Source of the DNA: Symbiodinium natans
Taxonomy: Eukaryota > Sar > Dinophyceae > Suessiales > Symbiodiniaceae
DNA: 64,000 bases
NCBI GenBank assembly: GCA_905221605.1
Contig: CAJNDS010002386.1
Location: forward strand, 310,001-374,000
Direction: 5' to 3'
The translations under genes and the position numbers were made by a program. Shown piece by piece: positions 42,612 through 53,670 of this stretch (position 1 is its first letter; the number at the start of each line of letters is the position of its first letter). Below the pieces are notes generated by a model. The model was not told the origin of the DNA, did no database searches, and was given only the letters and a program-made list of their open reading frames with translations.

Positions 42612-43806
42612 GAGGATCTCTGCACTAAGGCCAGCAACAAGTGCCTCGATTACGACCACTTCAATGGCAACGTGCACATGCCACTCTCCGCTAATGTGTT
42701 GCCACAAACATGCTTGAACACCGTGCTTGGCTGCTTGTCCTATCCCATTGCAGTGACTGGTTCGAGGTATCCATGCCACGAGCATGACAATCAGAAGTGG
42801 CCCGAGGCCCAAGTCCGCTCAGACGGAGTCCATCTCGGTGCTTTTTTGGGGGCTTTGGTGCAAATTGCCCAGCAAGGTTCTTCCGTGGAGAACAGTTGAG
42901 CACAATGTGGGATGACAAATGCCTGGCACTTTGGCTGAAGCACCGTGCCTGGGTTCTCACGGGGGGGTTCTCCTCGTCTCCAGTCAGTGCACGTGCAAGT
43001 TGAAGGGCATTGGTGGCATTGCAGAGCCAAGCTGCTTTTAAGCGTGCAGTCAGCTGTGGATAACTGTGGGATATAGAGCGTAAGATGGGACTTCCAGCTG
43101 ACCGAACACCTTCCGACTGAGGACTACAACTACAACAGCCAGAACGTGGCCTGATGTGCACCTTCCGTTGGCCTTTCACCTGCTGTGTCTCCGAAGATGC
43201 GAATGTAGGACGACATGACTGGAGACCAGAGTCATGTAACAAAACAAACTACGCTGCGATGTCCGACCATCAGACCATCACCGGCCCGAGGTGTACATGT
43301 GGTGGTGTCATGGCGGCGACAACCAGAAGTGGTTTTTTGCTTCGGGACCATTTCCGCCAGCTTCTTCGAGCACCTTGCCTGGGAGCAGCACAGCTACCAC
43401 CACAAGCCGTGACACAACGCCGGTGAGCAATGTACCCCCGACAACAACCAGCCAGGCTATCGGCACTACCACAAGCACCCGCAGCAGCACACCCACCCCT
43501 AGCAGTAGCACCACCAGCACAACCACCACGACTACAACCACCACCACTACAACCACCGCCACTACAATCACAGCCACCACAACCACCACCACTACAACCA
43601 CCACCACAACAAGCACCACAACCACCACCACAACCACCACCACAACCGCCACCACAACTACCGCCACGACCACCACCACCACCACAACCACCACTACCGC
43701 AAGAGCTCCCACCACAACCACCGTCGCCGCCACCACAGCCATCTCGTGCCTCGGCTTGGTCCAATCAGCCACAGTAACAGCACGGGTGTGCAGGATCTCG
43801 CTGTGA
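42612..43806 (+). CDS. Ricin-type beta-trefoil lectin with Thr-rich tail, five exons seen
   Basis: Ricin-type lectin repeats bind sugars and carry a QxW signature. Five exons join in perfect phase: 42612-42679, 42767-42799, 42877-42925, 43122-43145 and 43291-43806. Repeat 1 reads NKCLDYDHFNGNVHM, then PCHEHDNQKW; repeat 2 reads DKCLDYNYNSQNVYM, then WWCHGGDNQKWFF. Introns are 87, 77, 196 and 145 bp, three GC-AG and one GT-AG, all AG|G. After repeat 2 comes a long Ser/Thr tail (about 130 residues, coded by ACC/ACA repeats), like a mucin-type linker, suggesting a secreted or surface protein. The 5' end (further repeats, signal peptide) is not found, and the 3' boundary at the TGA is uncertain because another exon may follow. 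Confidence 0.85.
43500..43720. repeat. ACC/ACA trinucleotide repeat within the lectin exon
   Basis: About 220 bp of imperfect ACC, ACA and GCC units that encode poly-Thr with Ala. The same bases give Gly/Val-rich ORFs on the minus strand, which are artefacts. Confidence 0.9.
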
Positions 43807-46090
43807 TATGCTGTGATCCCTCAGGGCCATTCCAATTTCCGATCGTCCTGTCTGCAATGGCGGCATGGCCCCAGAGGAGCCTTTCATGTTGCCAGAGTGC
43901 AGAACAATGCAGAGCACGTGAAGGCAATGTACATCATCATCATCAGTTTCGGACTGAGCAGGTTGCAGGACATCTCGCCTGGAACAAACATTGGGTGCTT
44001 GATGCAGGCAGGCACGACTTTTCCATGTCTGCGATTGACAAATTGAAGCCTCGTGTGTGTCGACCCCTGCAGGCTGCCGCTATGAAGTGTGGGATACCCA
44101 GGCCACAACCACCTGTTTGCCACTCGGAGGAGAGAACAGGCATGGAATGCAACCCGTGACTCATGGCTTGTGTAGTTTTTTTTGAATACCAGCAGCGGCA
44201 AGGTCAGGAAGCTGGGTGGTACTACAGGCCCTGCGTAGGAAAGTAGAATCGATGCCGATACCGATCTAATAGGCAGGCTCAGTGACGTACCAGGTCTCCG
44301 AGTGCGCCTGGTTCTGGCGGGATCAGAACAGAGTCGGAAACGAAAGGTGCAAGTGAGTCGTTGACAGTCTTCGAGTTTTATGGGGTCTCCCAAAGAAAGT
44401 TTGTTTTCAAATCAACTTCGAGTCGCTCTCGGCTCCCCTCGTCTTAAAGTGCCCGTGCCCACATGCCTCCAGCCTTCTAGATGAGGATCTTCTCATTCTA
44501 CTGTTGCCTAGGAGTGACTGCATGATGCACGCATGAAGTCCGTCGGCAGGGTGCATCAAACGTGCTGCTCATGTTCCACACGCTGCTGATGATGTTGCCC
44601 GACTTCACTGATAAGGGCGCAATCGCAGATGATTTCGGCAAAATGCGCATTGAACATCGTCGAACTGTCAAGGCTGACACCTCCGTCGACGAACCGCATT
44701 CGCTCAGGACGGTTTGGTGGTCGAGCAGCCGCCTGGTAGCATTTGTAGTGCTGCATAAGTTCAGCACAAACGACTGCGGATTCATACTGTAGGTTTCATA
44801 ATCCTCATTCTTAAACGGGTGTCAGCGGCCCTGCCGGTTTCCGGAGCGAGAGGACAGTACCACATACTGAGCCATCCTGCCTGTACTGTATCGGCTTCGA
44901 GCCCTGACATCTTGAACGCAAGGGCAACAGCATGGCGGCACAGTAGGTGACACATGGTGTGACATGCTGCTGGTTTGCTGCTTTGTTGTTGCGCCCCCAC
45001 TCATCTCGTCAACTTGCTCGCAGCACCCTCAGACTCCGCAAGAGGAAGTGTCTCCTCATGTCCCTTCTGTCCCTAAATATCCTAAATCGACAGGCGTAGC
45101 TTCCTTTTGGAACTGCCGAGCTCATCTAAGCTCCCTGTAGCATCTATAGCAAAGAAAGCGGCAAGTACGGAGACCTTGCGGCAGCGATTCAGGCTTCGTA
45201 GTCGCCAGCAGAGGCAAGGCACGCAAGGTTCAGCAGCACCTCTACGGACACTTACCAAAAAAGTGCAGCACTGCAACGCACGGATTGACATAGGGATTAG
45301 CCGCTCCATATTTCAAGATTTCTCTTGAGAATGTCGTAGACACCGCAGCGGCTCAGATGCGAACCGCTAGTCTCCAGGCAACGTTTGCCAAGTTTTGCCA
45401 ACTCGTCGATGGCATTCCGTGTTGCAGAATGTGTTACTGTTACGTGCGTTGTACGGTTTGTGCAAAGCACACGCAACACATTCTGAAAGACACAGGTCGG
45501 AAAGCTGTCACTGCGATTTGCAATGGTGCTTGCTTGTGAAGTTGAACTCAGTCACCCCAGGCCGTAGTAGTACTCTGCCAAGAAAGAGTTTAACATCATG
45601 TTTGGGCTCCTGCTACGAACTACGAACCTTAGGTCATCGATGTTTTCATTCGAGATGGACACATCCTTGACTACAGCACGCTGCCATCCGTTGGAAATCC
45701 TTGTGAGGAGGTAAAGCACCTTGGCAGCAACATGAAACTGTAAGGCTTGGGTTCTGCGCACATCATTCTTGGAGTGGCTACTGTAAAAAGATGGATTCAA
45801 AGGTATCTGCTGCAATTGAGAGGCATGGAGTGATGGGGGCTTCTGACAACTGCAAGCAGCATGTGCTGAATCACTGGGCGGACTTGCCAAAGCATGATGG
45901 CGACGTCTGTCGGCAGCAAGAAATCCTCAGAAAATCCAACAAAGCTTCAAAGGTTCTCTCTTGCCCGTGCCGGGTTGCATTGGCATGCAGTGTGGCAGTG
46001 CTGAAGGTGCTCCGGATCACCATCTTTTGCTGGTGGTTCTGGGACTGAACCTCAGGAAAATCGTTTCAGTGCACATGGCAAGGGACGACT
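43807..46090 (+). other. No resolved gene
   Basis: A possible further lectin-gene exon follows CTGCAG|G at about 44071 (GCRYEVWDTQATTTC). Open frames at 44562-44792, 45395-45670 and 45791-46048 are weakly coding. Nothing is recognisable. Confidence 0.35.
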
Positions 46091-46677
46091 TGCCCGCTTA
46101 GGACGCAACACCGCTCATCCTCGACATTGTAGAAGCAGACCAGCGCTGGGCCGAGGCAGACGTCGCGCTGATTGTCCAGGTGCACTCACCACTCGCTGTA
46201 TGTGTGGAATAACGATTGGTCCCTGTCTTGATTTTATAACCCTATCTCTGGGACGCCACTGCCGAGCCCCTGCCCTCCCATCTGCTGACTTTGGATTGAG
46301 GGAATGGACGCTTGTAGCTGCTCGTAGATTCTGACTGGTGATCTAACTGGCACTTGAAGTTGTTCTCGCGTGGCAAGGTGTCTGCCTGGTACACGATCTG
46401 CAACTACATCAAGACACATGAATGCCCACGTCAGGACAGTCCGCTGCGCCATGAACCTGTTCAAGATTCTTTCTGTTTCCAGACTGACTCCAGCTACCTT
46501 TATCGGCTTGAGTTTCAGATACCACTACCTTGCGAGCCCGCTTTTGCCGAAGACGATTCACAGGACTTGCTCGAGGTCAGCGAGGCTGAAGCCGTGAGAA
46601 GCTTCACTTCCGAGATGCAGAGCGCTCTTCAGAGGCTGAACTGTTGGGATGCTGCTCATGAGTGGTTGAGGAAGTAA
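46091..46677 (+). CDS. C-terminal exons of an unknown gene
   Basis: ~46108-46170 reads TPLILDIVEADQRWAEADVA. The last exon begins near 46379 (GTGGCAAG|G) and reads VSAWYTICNYIKTHECPRQD, then LYRLEFQIPLPCEPAFAEDD and an acidic helix ending HEWLRK and TAA at 46675. Coding composition is strong and the stop is clear. No domain is recognised. Downstream is a TA repeat and the AT-rich viral-like block. Confidence 0.55.
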
Positions 46678-46904
46678 AGCCTTCACCCGTCTGATGGCCT
46701 TCGTGTGTGCTGAGCGCCTCTAGCAGACTCTAGCACGCGAGAGCACCTGCAGGATTTGTTTGTGTTTGTACCGAGCAGACTCCGGGTGCAAAACAGGACG
46801 GAGTCCACTCATGTCCATCTCCACAAAACAACCAATCAAAAACCCGCTGATGCTGGACAACGTTCAGTTTACATGATTGAAGTGTTGGCCGCATTTGGTT
46901 GTAT

Positions 46905-46940
46905 ATAATATAATATATATATATGGTCACCCCCCCCCCA
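46905..46940. repeat. (TA)n microsatellite and short C run
   Basis: TATAATATAATATATATATATGG is followed by CACC and nine further C. It marks the approach to the AT-rich block. Confidence 0.9.
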
Positions 46941-47245
46941 TGATCCATATGTATCCTTTTCTTGCTTGTCCTTCTGCACCTGTGCTTACTTACACATATT
47001 GTTGAAGTGAAAAACACCGGTATTTACGATACTTTCGTGTCTTGCCATGTCTGAAGCTACAACTTGCTATTGATTATCTACACTTTTAAACAACAGAAAT
47101 CTACAAACAGAATCCGTTTCTGGATTTGGTTTTGTGTGGTTTGCTAATCTCTGTTATTCACTCTATAATGGCTTTCAATATACACCTTCTTCAAAGTCAA
47201 CAATATTCATTGATTAAATAAAAATGATTTATAAACCATTGTATA

Positions 47246-47891
47246 ATGCATAAACATAAAAGAAGAGATGAAGGGGTTTCAAATAAAGCACCTAACACAA
47301 GAAGCAGACTACATAGTGAAGTTAGAAACGAATTCGCAAAGACAGAGACATTCTTAACGGACACGCAAGGACTTAAATTAGCGTATGAGAATCCTGACGG
47401 GATATATCAAAAAATGGTTATATTTTATACATTGCTGGGACGAAAAGCGGTAGAGATGTTTATGATGATTGAAACCTTCCTTTATACAAGACGCAACAGA
47501 CTCAGCGTTAGAAAGATGTAGGTAAGTTCATACAAGATGGTTTTATTGAAATAGACGGTTAAAGAAAGAAAAAACTGGCATTTCTGGTATTGTAAGTCAT
47601 AGTTTAGGTTCAGCATCGGGACAACAAATAAACAATGATTATGGTAATGCATTCAGAAGTCGTAGTTATGGTTCTCCTTTTGTATCAGGACAGCGACCAG
47701 AAGACACTGGGACAAATTTAAGAATACGGAAAGCAGGAGACCCCGTTGGTATGTTTGATTAAGGAAGTATAACATCAAAGAAATCAACATTAGACCCTCT
47801 ACAAAATCATCCTTATGAAGATATAGGCAATGTTAAAAACAAAGCAGGAAATCTACCTATAACCGAAGAAGAGTTTTTAACAACGGTTTGA
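47246..47891 (+). pseudogene. Broken class-3 lipase-like gene, polinton-like virus type
   Basis: The first frame (47246 to about 47415) reads ETFLTDTQGLKLAYENPDGI. After an A6 run the reading moves to another frame (YIAGTKSGRDVYDD) with stops at 47470 (TGA), 47509 (TAG) and 47560 (TAA). From 47568 a third frame reads VSHSLGSASG, a lipase-type nucleophile-Ser elbow, then RSYGSPFV and RKAGDPVGMFD, a TAA at 47760, and NHPYEDIG, ending at 47891. The order (G-x-S-x-G-like elbow, then SYGSP, then a DPV-MFD acid region, then a His) fits class-3 lipases, which occur in some polinton-like viruses and virophages. At least two frameshifts and four stops make it dead. Function as a virion lipase is inferred. 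Confidence 0.6.
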
Positions 47892-47929
47892 TGCACTAAT
47901 CGACATAATATTCATAATTCATAGCGTTT

Positions 47930-48145
47930 CATAAGAAAGCAACAACATACGAACATATAGAAAAATCGAAGATAGAGAAGCAATTTAAACAAAATGCTTA
48001 CGAAGAGATAAGAAAGTTAGTTGAGAATAATGAAGTAAATGAAGCAGTTAAGCAGGTGAAAGGTAGGAAGAAGAACAATAGTAAAGACAATTCATATAGT
48101 TTTGAAATACTTGATTGGATACAAGTTGAAGGTATGTATATGTAA
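47930..48145 (+). pseudogene. Coiled-coil ORF remnant in the viral-like block
   Basis: 72 codons are open without an ATG at the start: KKATTYEHIEKSKIEKQFKQ, then NAYEEIRKLVENNEVNEAV, ending IQVEGMYM and TAA. It is rich in Lys, Glu, Asn and AT-ending codons, unlike its host neighbours. It probably belongs to the same decayed element as the lipase. No family is recognised. Confidence 0.5.
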
Positions 48146-48172
48146 TTAAATTATCTATGCTATTTATATATA

Positions 48173-48420
48173 ATGGGAACTTTTAATCCCGAAGATATCC
48201 TCATTGATAGTTTAAGGTTTAAATTACACAAAAGAAGTTCTTATGTTAAATGTCAAGGGTTTAAGAACAAAACGGCTGTTGGATTTAAACCATTGCGTGG
48301 CCTCTTCTCACAAGTTAGATATTTGCCGTTAAAATATATGGGAAACTTAACAATTGAATTAGAAATAGTAACTAATGCTACTAATTGTATCAATTACCGC
48401 AGTCAGAATTTCAAGAGATA
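48173..48420 (+). pseudogene. Capsid-like ORF, truncated by repeats
   Basis: ATG at 48173 opens MGTFNPEDILIDSLRFKLHK and later reads LFSQVRYLPLKYMGNLTIEL. A basic/aromatic segment followed by (Y)LPL-Y and then an I-E-L-E strand is typical of double-jelly-roll major capsid proteins of polinton-like viruses. After about 48420 the frame runs into palindromic repeats and has no further protein-like sequence, so only the first 80 or so codons remain. This family call is tentative. Confidence 0.4.
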
Positions 48421-48421
48421 T

Positions 48422-49150
48422 AGGGAAAAATCGAGCCTGCTCGAATTTTCCGAAAATTCTCGAGGCACCAGGTCACCAAAACTCGAGCAGGCGCGAATTT
48501 TCCAATAAAACCTAAATGATGTCATCTATGAGGCCTTGGGGTCACACAGCCATGGTTTCAGCATTTTTTTAGAAAATTCGAGCCGGCTCGAATCGAATTT
48601 CCTAAAATTCTTGAAGCTCCAGCTCTCGAAAACTCGAGCAGGCTCGAATTTTCCCAAAAAAACCTAAATTATGTCATCTATGAGGCCTTGGGGTCACACA
48701 GCCATGGTTTGAGCATGTTTTAGAAAATTCGAGCCGGCTCGAATTTTCCGAAAATTCTTGAAGCACCACGTCTCGAAAACTCGAGCAGGCTCGAATTTTC
48801 TAAAAAAAACCTAACTTTCAGGATCTAGCGGGCTGCTGGAACCATAGATCTTGAAATTTAGTGTTGTTTTTGAAAATTCGAGCCTGCTCGTGTTTGGGCG
48901 ACCTACTGTGTCAGTTTTTTTTGGAAAATTCGAGCCGGCTCGAATTTTCCCAAAATTCTTGAAGCTCAAGGTCCCAGAAACTCGGAAGGCTCGAATTTTC
49001 CAAAAACAAACCGAACTTTCAGGATCTAGCGGCCTGCTGGAGCCATAGATCCTGCAGTTTATGTTTTTTTTGGAAAATTCGAGCCTGCTCGCGTTTGGGC
49101 GACCTACTGTGTCTTTTTGGAAAATTCGAGCCGGCTCGAGTTTTCTTAAA
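48422..49150. repeat. Tandem array of units carrying a 28-bp perfect palindrome
   Basis: GGAAAATTCGAGCC followed by its exact reverse complement recurs, with variants GAGCCTGCTC and GAGCAGGCTC, at least eight times. Between copies two types of spacer alternate. One carries GTCATCTATGAGGCCTTGG (near 48510 and 48665). The other carries GGATCTAGCG, CTGCTGGA and GGGCGACCTACTGTGTC (near 48822 and 49020). Units are roughly 150-200 bp. No ORF across it is real. Confidence 0.9.
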
Positions 49151-50189
49151 AATCATGATTTTTTCGGGTGCTTTTCTACCTTGTTGATGTAAATGACCTG
49201 CCTGACTTGAAATGATATAGGTCTTTATCGGCCCTGTCGGTGTTTTTGTCGCTAGCTCATGGCCCCCTCTCCTCCCAAGATCCATCTGTTTCGAAGCAGA
49301 AACGTGGATCATGGGGGGGGCGTGAGCATATATATATATATATTAGTTGGGTATGGCCCGGTATATGGGCTCTTGGACTCCTAGCGGATTCTTTGAGTGT
49401 TTGTTTTGCAACCAAAGTTTTCACGCCTTTCCCATCCGAACTGAGTTTCCCAAGCCCAGCGACTCGTGGGGTCATGCGATGTCATGCCTGCGCAACCAAC
49501 CTGAACGTCCAGCCTTACAAAACTTTTTTTTGGCCGGAGGTTGAAGCCCTTCTGCCATGGACGAGCTCAACGTCATGGCTGTGTTGTGGGCACTAAGTCA
49601 TGGCTCCTCTGCTATATTTGTTCGGGACTGCGCTAGACTGCGCTAGCCTCAGCAGCATGCGCATGAAGCGTGCGAAATCCCAGCGAGAAGAATGACTGGA
49701 GCCACAATGGCTGGAATGACGTGTTTCAATGCTGTATAAGGAGTGCTGCAGGAGGTGAGCTGGGTGCTTCCTTTGCGCGCTTTGATGCGCCCTGGCGGGT
49801 ACTGGCAAGACAGCCGTAAGGCTGGTGCATGGCCAGCGCATTGGCAGGTCTGCGCACCGCAGGGCTCTTGGATGTAATTTGGATGTATCAGCATTGTACA
49901 AAATCAGGAGGTGGTGCGGCAGAAGATGACGGACTTGGATGGCCCTGCAGAGCTGCGAATGTTCGCCCCTTGGCGATCCAGAAGTAAAGCACTTCTTTGT
50001 CCAGCTTGCATTGCAGATCAATACTGTCAGGCTGTCAAGCCTAGCATGGCAGTGATGAACTCATAGTTCTCTGAGAGAATCTGCGATAGCACTCCAAAAG
50101 TCTGTCTCAACAATTATATAAGTCGTGGCCAGTTTTATGGTCGCTTTGAGCAGTTGCTTCTGCCCTGTTAAGTGGCTGCAGGACTTCTT
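49151..50189 (+). other. No supported gene
   Basis: Contains a TA run at 49328-49343 and no convincing coding stretch. Open frames on both strands lack coding composition. Confidence 0.5.
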
Positions 50190-51010
50190 CAAGTTTGGAG
50201 CTGGTATGCGACCCGGCTGAATACAATGATCTGGTAGCAGTCTGTCGGCAGTTGCGATCATCTTTGCGATTCATCGATGTGAGTATCTGTTTCCCTTGGC
50301 CAGGCCAGAGCAGACCATATTGGGACACGGTTCACAGATCCTGCATTCCTGGGCCTGGCAAATCATGCTCAATGGCTTCTGTCCTAAAGCCGATGCGCCT
50401 GGGACACAGGTCTGTAAGAATCAAGGCTCGAGCACCATTGGTGGCGTATCTAAAGCCGCAAGTCTCCCAATCATTGATCGCAGCAGTGCTACGGTAGGCA
50501 TGGTATGAGATCATTTTGGCGATGACAATCGCAGATCGTAAGTGGAGTGCTGCAATCAACTGACCTGGCAGAGGCCATGAAAGTCTCGGGCCTGACCTTT
50601 GCTGGGCCTCTTTGTTCTGCTGAAGACGTGAATCTGGAGAAGTGTCCCGAGTATGCTGAGCTTTGCCATCAATGGGGAAGGCCCGCGTTTCTCAGCGAAT
50701 GCACAAATAGCAGTAGAAGCACTGTAGAGCTCTAAGCCAACAGAGAAGATTCTTTGTCCAGAGGTGCACCATGTGGATGTGTATGAACAGCATTCCTTGC
50801 CAGCTACTTCCGTTTGATCTTCGATCCTTCGATGCCGATGCACCAACAAAGAGACAGATCGGACAGATGCAGGAATCGGCAGCAACCTGGCGCCAACATG
50901 CATACACTTTAGCCGGCTTGGTGCTAGGGATAAGCAAGTGTGGAGTAGAATTGAAAAGTGAATTGAAGGTGGACGCCAGATTTTCCACACGTAAACTTCT
51001 AGAAGGTTGA
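50190..51010 (+). CDS. Exons of an unknown gene
   Basis: ~50196-50280 reads ELVCDPAEYNDLVAVCRQLR and ends at GATGTG|AG. ~50411-50500 follows GACACAG|G (VCKNQGSSTIGGVSKAASLP). ~50550-50670 reads STDLAEAMKVSGLTFAGPLC, then EDVNLEKCPEYAELCHQWG. ~50786-51010 reads MNSIPCQLLPFDLRSFDADA, then KRQIGQMQESAATWRQHAYT, ending in TGA. All have coding composition, plus strand and increasing order, so one gene is likely. No domain is recognised. Confidence 0.45.
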
Positions 51011-51479
51011 AACGAACTCTCGAACCCTCGGTGCACCAGACACAGTTCATCAAGCTCCCACATCTCACAAGCCTCCGGCAAGCCGTTTACGCAGGCATAC
51101 GCCAGATATCGTTGTAGATTCCTGTATTCCTTTCTACTTCTATTTCAGGTCCCCAAACCCAGCAGACTTCGGGATCCAAGCGGCTGGCAGCTCAACAGAT
51201 CCTAGTTTCCTTTCCCGATGAGGTCACCCTTGCTATTTGTGGATGTCCATAAGTCTTATGATTTCACACGAGCAGCACCTGGCAGCAGGCTTTGAATAGT
51301 TATCCGTCCTGGCAACGTCAGGAGATGCTTTCAGGTTCCAGCTTTTCAGGCTGGCAGCATGGAACAATCGTGATGTTGGGTTTGACCTGGCTTGACTCAT
51401 AGGTCGTTGTCTCGACTACTGTAGCCCATATCACCCCTTTGTCTCGCTTAAGGAAGGCTCCAATTACAGACCCTGAAGA

Positions 51480-51665
51480 GGTGCGCTACGGTGCCGTATG
51501 GTGCTCGTGCTCTGCCATGCCGAGGCTTCACCCGGCGAGCTCGTGAGCCTTCTTCCTACAACGCATCCGGTCTCAAGAGACAGCAGCTCAAGTTTGCAGC
51601 TTCATCATGCAGGCCAACGGGATGTAGAGGAGATGCGATCAAGGTTGGTACATCAAGCTTGGTCA
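51480..51665 (+). CDS. Coding-like stretch, unknown
   Basis: One frame reads MVLVLCHAEASPGELVSLLP and then Ser-rich sequence, RDVEEMRSRLVHQ, to TAG. A competing frame is open for 119 codons. The first has the better composition. No domain is recognised. Confidence 0.3.
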
Positions 51666-52082
51666 TAGGCGTCTGGAGAATAAACAAACATGTCTTGTCC
51701 TTTGCCGCAGCATCACTGAGCAGCTTCCGCTGTGACACATGCTGCTGGACAAGGACCTTTTACGTGGCTCTATTTGCAGCGCAATGGCATGCTAACAAAA
51801 GTTGGCACCCATTGTGCAATATGTGCAGGCTCTGCATCTGCATATCGTGACACAATGTGTTCACATGTGCACGGTTCTGTACAGGAAAGCAACGGCCAGC
51901 TAGATGATGGCTGATGCTGACTACAGTTGCAAGGGGTCCGGACGCATATTGTGGCGGACCTGAAGTGTTTGTAGACTTGACTTGGAGTTTGGTGTGCCTC
52001 ATAGCCCGAACTGGAGGCCAAGACATCAGAATGCTTGTCTGACCTTATGACATTCGAGGCTTGAGCGGGCATCAAAGGCTCG

Positions 52083-52370
52083 ATGCGAAAGTCATTCGCT
52101 CAACCGCTCTACACGCATAGGTGCAGTCTGGATCGAATGCTGGACGATTTGGGGCTGTTTTTTGAAATTGTACTCGGTGCTGTGCGTGCGCTGGTCTCAA
52201 GTAGCGGAGACGATTTGTGGTCGCGGCCGGCCACAGCAGCTTGGCTCGTTCATTCAGATGTCTCTTTGGTTGCAAGGACACTGCTGCTGCCGCTGCGAGC
52301 CCTGTGGCTGCTGCTTCCATGGTTGGTGTTGAGTTTACTAAGGGCATGGCATCCGGAACGGTACAGATGA
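52083..52370 (+). CDS. Small membrane-protein-like ORF, 95 codons
   Basis: A real ATG (52083) opens MRKSFAQPLYTHRCSLDRML. The middle reads DDLGLFFEIVLGAVRALVSS and the end carries a strongly hydrophobic segment (LLLPLRALWLLLPWLVLSLL) followed by RAWHPERYR and TGA. One transmembrane helix near the C-terminus with a basic tail is plausible. No family is recognised. Confidence 0.45.
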   Translation: MRKSFAQPLYTHRCSLDRMLDDLGLFFEIVLGAVRALVSSSGDDLWSRPATAAWLVHSDVSLVARTLLLPLRALWLLLPWLVLSLLRAWHPERYR

Positions 52371-52546
52371 GGACTACAAGATTTTACAAGTGATCGCTTC
52401 CCTGAGTGCAAAAGCTTCTGTTCCGTGAGCGCCTTGCAAGGCTCTCGCCTCGTTTCCTGGGAAAGCTCACAGAAGGTCGTGCTTGAAGTCAGAGTCTGCC
52501 GTAGTTTGCCATTGCAATTCTAAGCGAAAACTGCCTGAATTGACAG

Positions 52547-52678
52547 GTGCTGGGGAAGGACTTCTGCTGCGAGCTGTGGAGGAGACACGCCTTCGAGCCT
52601 TTAATCTTTGGCAAGAACACCCATGGACGCCCACGCCTGAGCATGTCTACTCCCAGCTGGAGAATTCACAGTTGGCAG
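52547..52678 (+). CDS. Exon of unknown gene
   Basis: Bounded by ATTGACAG|G and a GC donor (TTGGCAG|GC). Reads GEGLLLRAVEETRLRAFNLW, then QEHPWTPTPEHVYSQLENS. Clear coding composition. The next stretch, 52850-53068, has two competing frames, one ending LHELPEAFKAFNPQL and TGA. Confidence 0.5.
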
Positions 52679-53067
52679 GCTGCATGACGTCAAGTACCCG
52701 GGCTCTGTTTTGACAGCTGCATGTGGCCATGTCATCTCCTGTTGTGCTATTTGTTAACATCGTTGCAACATGTGCGTTCATGCAGTTGCGCACTGTGCGT
52801 CCCCCACACATGGTGTTATGTCACACCCGAGCATGGTATCCCTCCCCGCATGGTGTCCGCTGCGACCACATCCCTGATGGGTCGCCAAGCTGTGGAGATC
52901 TGTTCGCCTGGCTCAGTGTCAGTAGCAATAGGCCTGGAGGATTCTGGCCAAGGGCGGCCGCATTTGTCCATGGTCTTCCAGCTTCTCCGAAGATCAGATG
53001 AGACGCTGCAGGAGCTTACGCTGCACGAGCTTCCGGAAGCTTTCAAGGCTTTCAACCCTCAATTGTG

Positions 53068-53523
53068 ATGCCGGCGGGGGCCATTACCCCTCCCAATGAG
53101 ACAAGACGCCAGGCAGCCACAGCCGACTTTACAAGCTTTCTCCCAAAAGCATATTCAGGTCCGCCACAGCACATCCCCAGCAACAGGTTCAAGTGTTCTG
53201 CTATGCAGCTTTTGCAACACGGAATGGAGAAGAAACATCAACAAGAAGGTCTTCCGGCCGAGTACGCAACCTTCTGTCGGAAGCGTCTATCATGTCCAGA
53301 TTTCTTTCCAACAACAGGTCTTTCGCCATGCAGCCTTGACAATCCAGAGATATCCAGAGTCGAGAATAAAGCCAAAGTCTTTCGCTCATCAGGTCCTTCA
53401 ATTCTAGCTCCAAGGAGGCATATGTATCAGCTCCACAAACCCGAAGCACAGGGTTGGGTTCGTCCGCCTCTGGTTGGCTTCGTTTTGAGTCGCCCTTGGA
53501 CGGTCTTGCGTGCAGCTGACTGA
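53068..53523 (+). CDS. Hypothetical protein, 151 codons
   Basis: The ATG overlaps the TGA of the preceding frame. The first 90 codons (TPPNETRRQAATADFTSFLP, EKKHQQEGLPAEYATFCRKR) look coding. The last 60 are less convincing and may be intron. No domain is recognised. Confidence 0.45.
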   Translation: MPAGAITPPNETRRQAATADFTSFLPKAYSGPPQHIPSNRFKCSAMQLLQHGMEKKHQQEGLPAEYATFCRKRLSCPDFFPTTGLSPCSLDNPEISRVENKAKVFRSSGPSILAPRRHMYQLHKPEAQGWVRPPLVGFVLSRPWTVLRAAD

Positions 53524-53556
53524 CCACTGCTCTACTATACAAAGCCCAAAGCCTTC

Positions 53557-53670
53557 TCCCCTAAACCCTAAAGTCCTGAACCCCAAATACCATGAGCCCC
53601 AATTCCTAGAAACGTTTAAGACCCCAAACCACATAACCCCTCAACCTTAAGCCCTCAACTCCAAAATGCT
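53557..53670. repeat. Degenerate telomere-type (CCCTAAA) tract
   Basis: CCCCTAAACCCTAAAG is followed by about 90 bp of CCCCAAA, CCTCAAC and CCCTCAA-like words. CCCTAAA/TTTAGGG is the plant-type telomere repeat also used by dinoflagellates. It is an interstitial, decayed tract. Confidence 0.5.

Noticed and set aside
43270-43772. Gly-, Val- and Cys-rich ORFs opposite the lectin tail
   Set aside because: Translations of the ACC/ACA repeat; the plus-strand Thr tail continues the in-phase lectin exon.
45552-45890. Minus-strand ORF and plus-strand traces that vaguely resemble a LINE reverse transcriptase end
   Set aside because: No YADD-type motif or palm motifs could be found on either strand.
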